NCBI GenBank assembly: GCA_028714735.1
Contig: JAQTLU010000016.1
Span: forward strand, 9,854-68,097
DNA length: 58,244 bases
Source: Gallionellaceae bacterium
Lineage (GTDB): Bacteria; Pseudomonadota; Gammaproteobacteria; Burkholderiales; Thiobacillaceae
Direction of reading: 5' to 3'
Part shown: piece by piece, positions 34,255-42,302 of the stretch
Numbering within the stretch: the stretch's first letter is position 1
Layout: each line of letters begins with the position of its first letter
Made by a program: the position numbers and the translations under genes
Notes under the pieces: generated by a model
What the model saw: the letters and a program-made list of their open reading frames with translations, nothing else
Database searches by the model: none
Told to the model about the DNA's origin: nothing

Positions 34255-36471
34255 CTAGCCGCGCAAGGCCTCGAGTTCCCTGATCGCGGCGTGCAGGCGG
34301 GCGGACAGGGTGAGCGCCATGTATTTCGCCAGGGCGAGGGCGAGGCCGGGATGGCCGGCGGCCAGGGCGTCGAAGCTCTCGTGCGACAGGGCATAGACCT
34401 CGGTGTCGGTCATGGCCACCGCGTCCGCGCTGTGGCCGCTGCCCTCGATGAAGCTCATGCCGCCGACGATCTCGCCCGGCCCGCTGGTGGCCAGGTGGTA
34501 GTTGTCCTTCTTGTGGATCGGCAGGGTGATCTTGACCAGCCCGCTGCGGATCAGGAACAGCTCCTTGCCGGTGTGGCCGACCTTGAATACCCGCTTGCCG
34601 GCCTTGACGGTGCGCAACTCCACGGCGGCCGCCAGGGCGGCCAGGGCCTCTTCGCTGCAGTCCTTGAGGGCCGGCATGGCGCGCAGGTCGATCGTGGCCG
34701 GACAGATTTCCCCGATCGGGCAATTCGCCACCTCCCGCATGGCGATCCATTCCAGGGCGTCGTCGAGCTGGCGGAAGGCGAGCGCCTTTTCGGTCGGCCG
34801 GACGATGCCGGTCTCCTTCAGGAAGCGCTTCATCTTCAGCCCGCTCGGCAGTCCCTTGGGGATGTCGCAGAACACCAGGTAGGCATCGTGTTCTTCCAGC
34901 TGGCTCTTGATCTGTTCGAGTACATGGGTGGCCGTGACATCGAGCGACTGCACCCGCCGCATGCTCAGGATGACGTACTTGCGGTTGCCGGTTTCCGGGT
35001 CCAGGGCGGCGTGGAGCTGGCTGGCGGTGCCGAAGAACAGGCTGCCCTGCAATTCGAACACCACGGTCTCGTTGCCTTCCTGTTCCAGCAGTTCGAGATC
35101 CTGCGGCGAGTGGGCGCGCCGGGTGAAGATTTCCTGTCCCTCGATCCGGGTGCGCACCACCGAGCTGCGGGTCTGCTCGCGGATGAACAGCAGCATGGCC
35201 AGGGCCACGCCGACGCCCGAGGCGGCGATCAGGTCGCCGAACAGGGCGACCAGGATCACCGCCAGGATGACCACGAAATCGAGCCGGGTCGAACGGGTGA
35301 AGAAGAAGGCCAGGCTGTGCTGGTCGATCATGCGGAAACCGACCACGATCATGATGGCGGCCAGGGCGGCCACCGGGATCCAGGCGATCAGCGGCGCCAG
35401 GAGCAGGAAGGTGGCCAGCGAAAAGACGCCGGCCATCAGGCCGGACAGCCGGGTGGCGCCGCCGCTCGAAATGTTGATCGCCGAGGGGCCCATGGTGCCG
35501 GAGCCGGGGATGCCACCCACCAGCGCGGAGGCGATGTTGCCGAGGCCCTGGCCGAGCAGTTCGCGGTTGGAATCGTGCTGCGAGTTGGTCAGCGTGTCGA
35601 TCACCAGGCAGGTCTTCAGGGTGTCGATGGAGAGCAGCACCGCGAGGGTCAGGGCCGGCACGATGACCCCGGTCACCGCGCCCAGGCCGAGTCCGCTCAA
35701 GGCCAGCCAGTGCTGGCTGAGGTTGTCGGTCAGGCTGCCTTCGGCGCTGACCAGGGTGCCGACCAGCAGGGGGTTGTGATCGGTGGTCATCAGCGCCGGG
35801 TCGAGCTGGGCCAGGCCGAGATAGCCGGCCGCGCCGGCCAGCAGGGCGACGATGGCGGCCGGCACCGCGCGGGTGACGCGCGGCGTCAGCAGCATGGTGG
35901 CCAGTACCACCGCGCCGATCAGCAGGCTGTGCCAGTTCCATCCGGCCGGGGTTGCGACCGCGTCGAGCAGGCGGGTGCCGTTCGGCGCGCCGAGGAACTT
36001 GGGTATCTGGCTGCCGATGATGATCAGGCCGACCCCGCTGAGGTAGCCGCTCACCACCGGGAACGGGATGAACCGGATCAGGCGGCCGATGCCGGCCAGG
36101 CCGAGGCCGATCTGGATGCCGCCCGCGAGCAGGCCGATCAGCGCCAGCAGCAGCAAGGCCGTGGCCGCCGGCAGGCCTTGCTGGGCGAATCCGATCGCCA
36201 GCGCCGAGAGCACCGCCGCGGCCGGCGCGCAGGGTGCCGTGATCAGCCGGGGCCGGCCGCCGAAGACCGGCGCCACCAGGCCCAGCGCAGTCGCGCCGAG
36301 GATGCCGGCGAGGGCGCCCTGGGCCGACAGCGAGCCGCCCAGGGGCGAGTAGATGGCGACGCCGAAGGCGATGGCCGAGGGCAACGCCACCAGCATGGCG
36401 GCCAGGCCGCCCCAGACATCCCCGCTCAGGTGGTCGAGCGGGAAGCGTTGTTTCAATGATGTGGCTGACAT
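34255..36471 (-). CDS. SulP/SLC26 anion transporter with STAS and cyclic-nucleotide-binding domains
   Basis: 738 residues. The SulP core (about 15-430) has 12 to 14 membrane segments and the family signatures AIYSPLGGSLSAQGALAGIL, PFPVVSGYLSGVGLIIIG and GIPGSGTMGPSAINISSGG. The STAS domain (about 450-570; VVFELQGSLFFGTASQL, YVILSMRRVQSLDVTA) is followed by a linker and a CRP/FNR-type cNMP-binding domain (about 600-735; GKELFLIRSGLVKI, GPGEIVGGMSFIEG). The ion could be sulfate, bicarbonate or another anion. The cNMP module suggests gating or scaffolding by a nucleotide, although the classic phosphate-binding Arg is not clear. Confidence 0.9.
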   Translation of the reverse strand: MSATSLKQRFPLDHLSGDVWGGLAAMLVALPSAIAFGVAIYSPLGGSLSAQGALAGILGATALGLVAPVFGGRPRLITAPCAPAAAVLSALAIGFAQQGLPAATALLLLALIGLLAGGIQIGLGLAGIGRLIRFIPFPVVSGYLSGVGLIIIGSQIPKFLGAPNGTRLLDAVATPAGWNWHSLLIGAVVLATMLLTPRVTRAVPAAIVALLAGAAGYLGLAQLDPALMTTDHNPLLVGTLVSAEGSLTDNLSQHWLALSGLGLGAVTGVIVPALTLAVLLSIDTLKTCLVIDTLTNSQHDSNRELLGQGLGNIASALVGGIPGSGTMGPSAINISSGGATRLSGLMAGVFSLATFLLLAPLIAWIPVAALAAIMIVVGFRMIDQHSLAFFFTRSTRLDFVVILAVILVALFGDLIAASGVGVALAMLLFIREQTRSSVVRTRIEGQEIFTRRAHSPQDLELLEQEGNETVVFELQGSLFFGTASQLHAALDPETGNRKYVILSMRRVQSLDVTATHVLEQIKSQLEEHDAYLVFCDIPKGLPSGLKMKRFLKETGIVRPTEKALAFRQLDDALEWIAMREVANCPIGEICPATIDLRAMPALKDCSEEALAALAAAVELRTVKAGKRVFKVGHTGKELFLIRSGLVKITLPIHKKDNYHLATSGPGEIVGGMSFIEGSGHSADAVAMTDTEVYALSHESFDALAAGHPGLALALAKYMALTLSARLHAAIRELEALRG

Positions 36472-36627
36472 GGGTCACCCCGGTGGACGCAGCTTTGCGG
36501 GCGGTCTGCGGTGTTGCGGACGCGCCTTGCGTCCCATCCCGCAAAACCCTCGCCGCGCCCGCGATGGATTCATTCAGAGGCTCCCGAAGTATCTGCGTCC
36601 GGGTCGGGCCGGTCAAACGTCGGAGCG

Positions 36628-37713
36628 CTAGTCGCCGAAGTTGGTGCCGACGCGGCGGGCGCTTTCCACCCAGGAATGGTCGACCGGGACGGTCTTGACC
36701 AGTCCGGCCACGTCCTCGAGTACCACCGGGACGGTGTTTTCGCCGTGTGCGGCGACCATGACGCCGTAATGGCCGTCGTGGATCAACTGGGCGGCGGCGG
36801 TGCCCAGCCGGGTGGCCAGGATGCGGTCGGCCGCCGACGGCGTGCCGCCGCGCTGCAGGTGGCCCAGGATGGTGACCCGCGCCTCCAGGCCGGTGAGGGA
36901 CTCCAGTTGCTGGGCGACCCGGATGGTGCGGTCGGCATAGACGATCTCGGCGGCCTCGGCCTTCTTGCCCTTGATCGCCGCCGGGGCGGCCTGGATCTCC
37001 TGGTATTCCTCGACGCTGATGGCGCCTTCCGCCACGGCGACGATGGAGAATGGCTTGCCGCTGCGTTTGCGCTTGTGGATCGCGTTGGCCACGCTCTTGA
37101 TGTCGTAGGGGATCTCCGGGATCAGGATCACGTCGGCGCCGCCGGCGATGCCGGCGCCGAGGGCGAGCCAGCCGGCGCGGTGGCCCATGATCTCGACCAC
37201 GATGATGCGGTGGTGGCTATGCGCCGTGCTGTGCAGGCGGTCGATGGCCTCGGTGGCGATGCCGAGCGCAGTATCGAAGCCGAAGGTGGTGTCGGTCATC
37301 GCGACGTCGTTGTCGATGGTCTTGGGCAGGGTGACCACGTTGAGGCCGGCCTGCTTCAGGCGCAGGGCGTTCTTCTGGGTGCCGCCGCCGCCCAGGCAGA
37401 CCAGGCAGTCGAGGTGGCTGCTGCGGTAGTTGGCGACGATCACCTCGGTCATGTCGCGCACCTTGCCGCCGACCATCATCTTGTGCGGCTTCTCGCGGCT
37501 GGTGCCGAGGATGGTGCCGCCGAGGGTGAGGATGCCGGACAACTGGCCGCTCTCCAGCAGCGTGGTGCGGTTTTCCATCAGGCCGCGGAAGCCGTCGCGA
37601 AAGCCGACGACGTGCATCTTGAGGTCGAGCGCGGCCTTGCCGACGCCCCGGATGGCGGCGTTGAGGCCGGGGCTGTCGCCGCCGGAGGTGAGGATGCCGA
37701 TGTGCTTGGTCAT
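36628..37713 (-). CDS. pfkA: 6-phosphofructokinase
   Basis: 361 residues from ATG 37713. Glycolytic phosphorylation of fructose 6-phosphate. Motifs: [18 protein letters not shown] (nucleotide/PPi site), [29 protein letters not shown] (catalytic Asp), IMGHRAGW and GHLQRGG. In E. coli numbering, position 104 is Gly, as in ATP enzymes, and position 124 is Lys, as in PPi enzymes. This Gly104/Lys124 mix is typical of a separate PFK group, often ATP-dependent, so the phosphoryl donor is not settled. It lies upstream of the SulP gene on the same strand with a 156-bp gap. Confidence 0.93.
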   Translation of the reverse strand: MTKHIGILTSGGDSPGLNAAIRGVGKAALDLKMHVVGFRDGFRGLMENRTTLLESGQLSGILTLGGTILGTSREKPHKMMVGGKVRDMTEVIVANYRSSHLDCLVCLGGGGTQKNALRLKQAGLNVVTLPKTIDNDVAMTDTTFGFDTALGIATEAIDRLHSTAHSHHRIIVVEIMGHRAGWLALGAGIAGGADVILIPEIPYDIKSVANAIHKRKRSGKPFSIVAVAEGAISVEEYQEIQAAPAAIKGKKAEAAEIVYADRTIRVAQQLESLTGLEARVTILGHLQRGGTPSAADRILATRLGTAAAQLIHDGHYGVMVAAHGENTVPVVLEDVAGLVKTVPVDHSWVESARRVGTNFGD

Positions 37714-37748
37714 GGGGTCTGGAAAACGAGCGGGGGCCGCCATTGTCC

Positions 37749-37776
37749 TGCCCGCGCAGGCGGGAAGCCAGTTTTT
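37749..37776. repeat. Dispersed-type palindrome upstream of pfkA
   Basis: CCCGC-GCAG-GCGGG (37751-37764), flanked by AAGCCAG and six T, matches the general form of short palindromic elements scattered in many proteobacterial genomes. On the plus strand the T-run would make it terminator-like, but all neighbouring genes run on the minus strand. Confidence 0.55.
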
Positions 37777-37815
37777 TGTACCGGGCTCGCGTTATTGACG
37801 GGGGCGAAGCGGCGC

Positions 37816-38298
37816 TTACATCATCTCCACGACCCATTTGGTCACCGTCGCGGTGGCCACCGCGCACTTGTGTCCGCGGGCGTCGCTGAAGGCCTGGTAC
37901 TGATCGGCCTGCCACATGTCGTAGGTGCGGCCGGTGAACTGCTGTTGCAACTCCTCGCAGGTGACGCCGCCGAACTCGGCCTTGAAGCGCTCGACCAGTT
38001 CCTCGCCCTTCCTGAAGTTGTTGATGAAGCGGCCCTTGTCCAGCTTGTCGCGGTCCCGGCCGCGCTTGGCCGAGAGCGCCACCAGGCCGCCGGTGAGGGC
38101 GCCGCAGGCCCCCTTGCCGGACAGCCCGCCGCCGCCGGAGAGGCCGTGGCTGGCCTTGATCACGCTGTCGTCGATGACGCCGACGGTCTCCTGCACCGCC
38201 GCCAGCACGCACTGCGGACAGCAGCCGTAGTCCAGCTCGTACTGCAAGGCCCGGTCGTAGGCCTGTTGGGCGAGGGCTTGCTTGTCGTCGGTACTCAT
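37816..38298 (-). CDS. C_GCAxxG_C_C-family redox protein
   Basis: 160 residues from ATG 38298 behind AGGAG. The family signature GKGACGALTGGLVAL is present, with further conserved cysteines in GCCPQCVLA near the N-terminus, FGGVTCEEL and HKCAVATA near the C-terminus. The fold is helical. These proteins are thought to be redox-active or to bind a metal or cluster; the exact reaction is unknown. A palindrome ATTAG-N6-CTAAT sits 16 bp upstream of the start, and the same palindrome precedes the small gene at 40846. Confidence 0.88.
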   Translation of the reverse strand: MSTDDKQALAQQAYDRALQYELDYGCCPQCVLAAVQETVGVIDDSVIKASHGLSGGGGLSGKGACGALTGGLVALSAKRGRDRDKLDKGRFINNFRKGEELVERFKAEFGGVTCEELQQQFTGRTYDMWQADQYQAFSDARGHKCAVATATVTKWVVEMM

Positions 38299-38313
38299 GC
38301 CGGACTCCTGTGT

Positions 38314-38329
38314 ATTAGTAAATGCTAAT
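38314..38329. promoter_or_regulatory. Shared palindromic operator, copy 1
   Basis: ATTAGTAAATGCTAAT: arms ATTAG and CTAAT with a 6-base spacer, 16 bp upstream of the C_GCAxxG_C_C gene. It matches the copy at 40820-40835 (ATTAGTGCGTGCTAAT) at 13 of 16 positions, the three differences being central. The position close to the start suits a repressor site. Confidence 0.6.
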
Positions 38330-38368
38330 GTACAGCATAGCCGGGTGCCGGTCACATGCCAAACGCGG

Positions 38369-39328
38369 TCATTGCGCCAGCGATTCCTTCTCCATCAGCA
38401 AATAGGTGTTGTAGGCATTGCTCCGGTTGGCCTCGCGGAAGGCGGGCATGCGCTCGTAGCGCGACCAGTCGGTCTGGCCGTAGGCCTCCTCGAAGGAGGT
38501 CAGATCGGCCACCGCCCTGGCCATCTCGGCGCGCAGGAAATTCAGGTAGTCGCGGGTCAGGGCGAGGTCGGCCATGGGGGTGTCCGAGGCGCTGCCGTGG
38601 CCGGGCACCAGGGTGTTCGGTTGCAGGGCGATGAGCCGGTCGAGCGCGGCCAGCCAGGCCTTCGAATCGGCATCGCCGACGAAGGGGACGCGGCCCTTGA
38701 AGACCAGGTCGCCGGCGTAGAGCACGCCGTCTTCCTTGACATACACCACCAGGTCCTCGGGCGAGTGGGCGGGGCCGACGTGGCGGATCAGGAAATGCAC
38801 CCCGCCGAGCATAAAATCAACGTCGCCGGACAGCCAGAGGTCGGGTTCATGGAAACGCTGCAGGCCGTCGGCGACCCAGGGCGCGAGCACCTCCTTGCGC
38901 TGCTCGAAACGCTGCCGGGCCGCGTCGGAGCCGATCACGCCCCGGGCGCCTTCGTGCGCCCAGATCTCGGCGCCGGCGTCCTTGAACACCTGGAGGCCGT
39001 AATAGTGGTCGGCATGGTAGTGGGTGACCAGGACGTAGCGGATCGGTGCCTGGGTGACCCGGCGGATCTGCTTCAGCATCGCCTCGGCCAGGGACGGCGT
39101 GCCCAGGCTGTCGATCACCACCACGCCCGCCGGGGTGACCACGAAGCCGGCGTTGGACATGAAGCCCTCGTTCGCGGCCGAGGCGGCGCCGGCCAGTCCC
39201 GGCACGTACCAGCTGTGCGGGGCCAGCCTGACCGCCTCGACCTTGACCGAGACGGGCGGATAGCCGGGTCCGGCCGCGCAGGCGAACTGGCCGAGCAGCA
39301 GGGTGAAGATGAAGAGTAGTTGTTTCAT
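38369..39328 (-). CDS. Periplasmic metallo-beta-lactamase-fold hydrolase (SoxH/quinoprotein-relay type)
   Basis: 319 residues from ATG 39328 with a signal peptide (MKQLLFIFTLLLGQFACAA). The MBL zinc motifs are intact: HYHADH, then HVGPAHSPEDLVVYV, the bridging Asp in LYAGDLVFKG, and a final His in VPGHGS. The overall order and the exported location resemble SoxH-like and quinoprotein relay zinc hydrolases, some of which act in sulfur oxidation; the substrate is not known. It is minus strand, 70 bp upstream of the C_GCAxxG_C_C gene, and lacks the SoxABXYZ context. Confidence 0.85.
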   Translation of the reverse strand: MKQLLFIFTLLLGQFACAAGPGYPPVSVKVEAVRLAPHSWYVPGLAGAASAANEGFMSNAGFVVTPAGVVVIDSLGTPSLAEAMLKQIRRVTQAPIRYVLVTHYHADHYYGLQVFKDAGAEIWAHEGARGVIGSDAARQRFEQRKEVLAPWVADGLQRFHEPDLWLSGDVDFMLGGVHFLIRHVGPAHSPEDLVVYVKEDGVLYAGDLVFKGRVPFVGDADSKAWLAALDRLIALQPNTLVPGHGSASDTPMADLALTRDYLNFLRAEMARAVADLTSFEEAYGQTDWSRYERMPAFREANRSNAYNTYLLMEKESLAQ

Positions 39329-39416
39329 GTCGGCTTTCTCGTTCCTGGCGGCGATTATAGGGTCCGGTTTTCCTTGGGGTAGTATCGGGGCTGTCGAGTT
39401 CCCGGAGTAGTCACGC

Positions 39417-39950
39417 GTGAGTTTCAGACGCTTCATTCCCTTCCTGGCGGCCTTCGTGCTGCCGCTGGTCGTGGTCTATGCCTGGTGGGGCGGCTTCAGC
39501 CCGGTCGAGATCAGTCCCGGGCAGGTGCGCGGCCCCTACACCTATGCCTATGTCGAACACCAGGGCGATTACGCCAAGCTGCCGGACCAGCAGGCCCAGG
39601 TGGAGAAGGCGCTGCTGGCCGCGCAGATCGCCCCCGGTCACGCCATCACGGTGCTCTATTCCAATCCCGACGTGGTCAGCATGGGCGACCGGATCGCCCG
39701 CATCGGCTATCTGGTGCCGGCCGGCACCACGGTGGCCGAGCCCGTCAGGCTCGACACCATCCCGGCGCGTCCGGTGCTGCTGGTGACGGTGCGCGCCGCC
39801 GTGCTGCTGGCGCCGAGCCGGGCCTACCAGGCCCTGGACAAGTACATGCAGGCGAAGGGGCAGGGCATCCGCATGCCGACGGTGGAGATCTACCAGCCGT
39901 CTGCCAGCGCCTTCGCCATGGGCAATCTGGCCGTGGAGATGCCGGAGTGA
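39417..39950 (+). CDS. Membrane-anchored protein with a GyrI-like effector-binding fold
   Basis: 177 residues from GTG 39417; a GGAG lies about 10 bases upstream. A single N-terminal anchor (about 5-25) is followed by a soluble domain (about 35-177) whose strand order (GPYTYAYVEHQGDYAKLP, ITVLYSNPDVVS, RIGYLVPAG, AVLLAPSRAYQAL, PTVEIYQP) resembles GyrI-like/SOUL small-ligand domains. No enzyme motif is seen. Its stop overlaps the GTG of the CbiB-like gene by four bases, so the two are co-translated. Confidence 0.6.
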   Translation: MSFRRFIPFLAAFVLPLVVVYAWWGGFSPVEISPGQVRGPYTYAYVEHQGDYAKLPDQQAQVEKALLAAQIAPGHAITVLYSNPDVVSMGDRIARIGYLVPAGTTVAEPVRLDTIPARPVLLVTVRAAVLLAPSRAYQALDKYMQAKGQGIRMPTVEIYQPSASAFAMGNLAVEMPE

Positions 39951-40783
39951 TCTTCTGGGCCGCCCTGCTGGCGCTGGCCTGGGACCAGGTCGCGCCGCTG
40001 TTCCGGCCGAGCCAGCCGGAGCGCCTGTTCGGCCGCTATGCCGACTGGGTGCACGACCATTTCAATGCCGGGACCCACGCCCACGGTCTGCTCGCCTGGG
40101 CGGCGGCGGCGCTGCTGCCGGCCCTGGCGGCGGGCCTGATCAGTATCTGGCTGTTTGACCTCGCCTGGCTGCTTGGCCTGGCCTGGTCGGCCGTGGTGCT
40201 GTACCGCTGCCTGGGTTACCGCCAGGTGGTCGACCTGGCCCGCGCGGTGACTGCGGCGCTGGTGGCAGGCGACCCGGTGCGGGCGCGCGAAAAGCTGAAC
40301 GCCCTGGGGCTGGCATGCGGCCCCGAACAAGCCCCCCGCGATCTGGTCCGGCCTGCCATGGACAGGCTGTTCCAACTGGGACTGGAACGCCTGTTCGGCG
40401 TGCTGTTCTGGTTCGCCCTGCTCGGCGCCTTCGGCGCGGTGGCTTATCTGCTGACCCGGTCGCTGGCCGAGCGCTGGCGCGGCGAGGTCGATTTCTATGC
40501 CGCCATCGCCGGGATCGTGCCGTTGCTGGACTGGCTGCCGGCCAGGGTGATGGCGATCAGTTTCGCCATCGTCGGCAATTTCGAGGAGGCCATGCTGGCC
40601 TGGCGTTCGCGTGCCGCCGACGGCGACCCCGACAGCGTGGTGCGCGTGGCCGGACTGGCCGCGCTTGGGCTCGGCCGCGAGGCCCCGGGACCGGAATATG
40701 TGTCTGCGGTCGCCAGCCTGCTCAACCGCTCCGTCCTGCTCTGGCTGGGCGTGCTGGGACTGTTGTGGCTGGGCGGGGTATAG
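39947..40783 (+). CDS. CobD/CbiB-family (AmpE-like) membrane protein
   Basis: 278 residues from GTG 39947. About five membrane segments. The N-terminus (FWAALLALAWDQVAPLFRP) and the segment FWFALLGAFGAVAYLLTRSLAERW are typical of betaproteobacterial CobD/CbiB-like proteins. True CbiB builds the aminopropanol linkage in cobalamin, but no other cobalamin gene is nearby, and AmpE-like members have other, unclear roles. I therefore do not assign a cobamide function. It forms a two-gene unit with the preceding GyrI-like protein. Confidence 0.7.
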   Translation: MIFWAALLALAWDQVAPLFRPSQPERLFGRYADWVHDHFNAGTHAHGLLAWAAAALLPALAAGLISIWLFDLAWLLGLAWSAVVLYRCLGYRQVVDLARAVTAALVAGDPVRAREKLNALGLACGPEQAPRDLVRPAMDRLFQLGLERLFGVLFWFALLGAFGAVAYLLTRSLAERWRGEVDFYAAIAGIVPLLDWLPARVMAISFAIVGNFEEAMLAWRSRAADGDPDSVVRVAGLAALGLGREAPGPEYVSAVASLLNRSVLLWLGVLGLLWLGGV

Positions 40784-40818
40784 GCGGTCGCCGGGTCCGG
40801 CCGCCGGTTGGGCAGCCG

Positions 40819-40836
40819 TATTAGTGCGTGCTAATA
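40819..40836. promoter_or_regulatory. Shared palindromic operator, copy 2
   Basis: TATTAG-TGCGTG-CTAATA is a perfect 6-bp-arm palindrome 9 bp before the ATG at 40846. It shares ATTAGT and TGCTAAT with the copy at 38314. Overlap with the ribosome-binding region or promoter suggests tight repression. Confidence 0.6.
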
Positions 40837-40845
40837 TGATTCGCC

Positions 40846-41067
40846 ATGAAATCCATTGCCTTGATCATCTGGCTGCTGAGCGCGAACGGCCACGACCGGA
40901 TCGTCGAACGTAGCCATTACGACGACATGGCCGCCTGCGAGGCCAAGGCGCAGGCCGTGGCCGCACACTATGCGCAGCAGGGCGGCAAGACCCGCTACCT
41001 CTGCCATCCGGTCGTCGAGGAAGTCGGCGACGTCGACGAGAACGGCAACCCGGTCGAGGTTCACTAG
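40846..41067 (+). CDS. Small protein of unknown function, operator-controlled
   Basis: 73 residues; not recognised. The hydrophobic N-terminus (MKSIALIIWLLSANG) is a short signal or membrane-associated stretch. The rest is polar with two cysteines (AACEAK, YLCHPV) and an acidic tail (VGDVDENGNPVEVH). No good SD is present; the operator palindrome occupies that region. The shared palindrome links its expression to the C_GCAxxG_C_C protein. The two cysteines could be redox-active, but that is speculation. Confidence 0.65.
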   Translation: MKSIALIIWLLSANGHDRIVERSHYDDMAACEAKAQAVAAHYAQQGGKTRYLCHPVVEEVGDVDENGNPVEVH

Positions 41068-41308
41068 CCGCCGAGGCTGTCCGGTCGGCCATTCCTGGCT
41101 TCGCCTGAACCGGTGACTGGCCGATAGTGCCGGTGTTCGGGATACGCTAATCTATCTTGATACAAGGTGGCGACCGTGATGTGCGAGTTCGCCGGAGCAT
41201 GGCTGGGCGGTCGCACGCATCCAGCCGGTTCCGCGGAAGCCGGTTCATCTCGGCAGTTTCCCGCAGCGACGCAGGGACTTTTGAACCGGTAAACTGGGTG
41301 CCCGCAAG
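41068..41308. other. Intergenic region without a supported gene
   Basis: 241 bp before the substrate-binding protein gene. It contains several CCGGTT/AACCGG half-palindromes and a 37-codon plus-strand frame from ATG 41178 that lacks homology clues. No convincing promoter, RNA gene or operator could be identified. Confidence 0.5.
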
Positions 41309-42301
41309 ATGAGAAACGGCGACAAACTTCTATCCCTGGGCTTGCTCCTGGCCATGCTGGCCGTGGCGGCCGTTATCTGGCGGCCGTGGGCGCCGGCCAG
41401 GCCGGCGCGTCCCCATCTGGTCGCCCTGGTGCAGTTGACGGCGGTGGATAGCCAGACCGTGGCCGGCTTCAAGGCCGGCATGGCGGAGGCGGGCTACCGC
41501 GAGGGGGCAGACATCGTCTACCTGGATTCCGGTCCGGCGGGCAGCATCGAGCGGCTGGATGCCGTCATCCTCGACCAACTGGGCAAAAAGCCCGATCTCA
41601 TCCTGGTCTCCAGCACCCCCGCCGCCCGGGCGGTGCGCCGCCTGACCGAGGGCAAGGGCATCCCGGTGGTGTTCGCGCCGGTGAACGATCCGGTTGCGGC
41701 CGGCATCGTCGGCGACCTCAAGCACCCGGGCGGCCAGATCACTGGCGTCCGGCTGTCTACCGGCGACGACCTGCGCCTGCAATGGCTGCGCGAGATCGCC
41801 CCCAGGACCCGGCGGGTATACGTGCCCTACACCGCGGAAGACCGGAGCGCCCAGGCCACCCTGGCACAGATCGCCCGGGTGGCGCCCGGGCTCGGCCTGG
41901 TGCTGGAGCCGCAGCCGGTGCGGGGCGAGGCCGGGGTAAAGGCCGCGCTGGCGGCCCTGCCGGCCGACGTGGATGCCATCTTCCTGCCCCGGGACAGCAG
42001 CATCGAATCCCATATCGACCTCTTCGTCGCCTACGCCAAGGCGCATCGAATCGCGCTCAGTGCCCCCAGCCTCGCCCAGGTCGAGGCCGGCGCCCTGTTC
42101 AGCTACGGTTTCGTGCACCGGGACATCGGCCACCAGGCCTCCCACCTGGCCAGCCAGATCTTCAAGGGGGTCAAACCCGGCGACTTGCCGGTGGAGATGG
42201 CGGAAAGCGTGCTCTCGCTCAACCTGGCCACGGCGCGCCGGATCGGCATCATCATCCCCGACGCCATCCTGCTCCAGGCCGAGCAGGTGATCCGCGAATA
42301 G
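41309..42301 (+). CDS. Exported ABC-type substrate-binding protein (ABC_sub_bind family)
   Basis: 330 residues. A signal anchor (about 7-25) leads to two alpha/beta lobes typical of the ABC_sub_bind family (PF04392-like): LVALVQLTAVDSQTVAGFKAG, LDQLGKKPDLILVSSTPAA, PVVFAPVNDPVAAGIV, GGQITGVRLSTG and LPADVDAIFLPRDSSIES. No permease or ATPase gene accompanies it. Instead a 1291-residue sensor kinase follows after one base and a HD-GYP regulator after that. It may serve as a periplasmic ligand-presenting sensor subunit, not a transport protein. Confidence 0.85.
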   Translation: MRNGDKLLSLGLLLAMLAVAAVIWRPWAPARPARPHLVALVQLTAVDSQTVAGFKAGMAEAGYREGADIVYLDSGPAGSIERLDAVILDQLGKKPDLILVSSTPAARAVRRLTEGKGIPVVFAPVNDPVAAGIVGDLKHPGGQITGVRLSTGDDLRLQWLREIAPRTRRVYVPYTAEDRSAQATLAQIARVAPGLGLVLEPQPVRGEAGVKAALAALPADVDAIFLPRDSSIESHIDLFVAYAKAHRIALSAPSLAQVEAGALFSYGFVHRDIGHQASHLASQIFKGVKPGDLPVEMAESVLSLNLATARRIGIIIPDAILLQAEQVIRE

Positions 42302-42302
42302 G

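Noticed and set aside
37743-37776. Plus-strand terminator near pfkA
   Set aside because: All adjacent genes are on the minus strand. The element fits a dispersed palindrome better.
41178-41290. 37-codon frame in the gap before the substrate-binding protein gene
   Set aside because: Weak SD, no recognisable features and proline/serine-rich random-like composition.
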